A stretch of 5,915 bases of DNA from JAGTVG01 sp964389805 (lineage in GTDB: Bacteria > Bacteroidota > Bacteroidia > Cytophagales > Cyclobacteriaceae), in assembly GCA_964389805.1 (NCBI GenBank), contig CAYMFU010000100.1, positions 1 through 5,915 of the forward strand, read 5' to 3'. Under the pieces are notes generated by a model. It was not told where the DNA came from, did no database searches, and saw nothing but the letters and a program-made list of their open reading frames with translations. Positions 5,646 through 5,915 of this stretch are shown here, one piece after another. Numbering within the stretch: the stretch's first letter is position 1; each line of letters opens with the position of its first letter. A program made the translations under genes and the position numbers.

Positions 5646-5915
5646 TTATAAAACTGAAAATTTTAAAATTTTGGGCTTAACCAGCCTCTCAAAATCCAAA
5701 TAGCCCATTCGGATCAGCTCAGAATGAGAACCAGCATTAAAAGCTATTTCAACATCCTTCGTTAAACTTTGCGCAACAAAAACCTCCATGTTGTACAAAT
5801 TTCCAAACGGAGGCATAGCTCCGAGTTCACAATCTTCAAATAATTCCTTAAATTCTGACTCATGAGCTAATACAACATTTTCGTTGCCTGTTACTTCCTT
5901 CAATAGATGGAAGTC
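5646..5915 (-). CDS. YbaK/ProX-type aminoacyl-tRNA deacylase, C-terminal part (5' end beyond window)
   Basis: The frame runs from the TAA at 5646-5648 to the right edge with no stop (89 codons), so the start is outside the window. A TTG at 5903 is internal, because the reading frame upstream of it (DFHLL) continues the family pattern. The visible part matches the second half of YbaK/EbsC/ProX editing proteins: a segment like LLKEVTGNENVVLAHESEF, then G-A-M-P-P-F-G-N-L-Y (substrate-pocket loop), V-x-V-A-Q-S-L, E-I-A-F-N-A-G-S-H (a hallmark block), and F-E-R-L-V-K-P at the end. The family hydrolyses mischarged aminoacyl-tRNAs in the cytoplasm. The N-terminal half with the conserved Lys is not visible, so the specificity (Cys-, Ala-tRNA-Pro or other) cannot be judged. 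It shares a terminator with the convergent permease and is probably unrelated to the other genes. Confidence 0.86.
   Translation of the reverse strand, partial: DFHLLKEVTGNENVVLAHESEFKELFEDCELGAMPPFGNLYNMEVFVAQSLTKDVEIAFNAGSHSELIRMGYLDFERLVKPKILKFSVL

Noticed and set aside
5901..5903. TTG as the start of the YbaK-like gene
   Set aside because: The frame remains open to the window edge, family similarity continues upstream of the TTG, and an 85-residue product would lack the N-terminal half of the domain.

Overview
The window looks like a chromosomal piece of a low-GC member of the Bacteroidota. This is inferred from the AT-rich, A-rich start regions that lack Shine-Dalgarno sequences, a TAnnTTTG-type -7 element, a signal peptide ending in a Bacteroidota-style 'LFGQ' site, and gene families typical of carbohydrate-degrading members of that phylum. 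No rRNA, tRNA, CRISPR or mobile element was seen.

Layout: (1) 1-1068, minus strand: a secreted CE1/enterochelin-esterase-like protein with an N-terminal beta-sandwich, cut off by the window just before its C-terminus. Its nucleophile Ser and catalytic His are replaced (Ala259, Gln344), so it is probably a pseudoenzyme. (2) 1139-1918, minus: a Tat-exported lipoprotein polysaccharide deacetylase (NodB fold) with its metal triad intact. (3) 1919-2200: AT-rich spacer. (4) 2201-3196, minus: a YiaK/DlgD-type 2,3-diketo-L-gulonate (3-dehydro-L-gulonate) reductase. (5) 3210-4004, minus: a creatininase-family metallohydrolase 13 nt upstream of the reductase and almost certainly co-transcribed with it. 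(6) 4005-4262: divergent intergenic region with a 16-bp perfect palindrome and a -7-like box. (7) 4263-5555, plus: an NCS2-family (AzgA/GhxP-like) purine permease. (8) 5602-5633: a bidirectional hairpin terminator. (9) 5646-5915, minus: the C-terminal part of a YbaK/ProX-type aminoacyl-tRNA deacylase entering from the right edge.

How the genes fit together: the creatininase-fold hydrolase and the YiaK-like reductase look like two cytoplasmic steps of one catabolic route, perhaps a sugar-acid or an amide/lactone derivative. The divergent permease could be co-regulated with them through the shared intergenic region. The two exported proteins downstream (deacetylase and inactive esterase-like protein) point to the cell envelope and acylated polysaccharide. 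Whether all four minus-strand genes form one pathway is not shown by the sequence.

The most notable observation is the double loss of catalytic residues in the esterase-like protein. A 9-bp tandem repeat sits exactly where the catalytic His codon should be.
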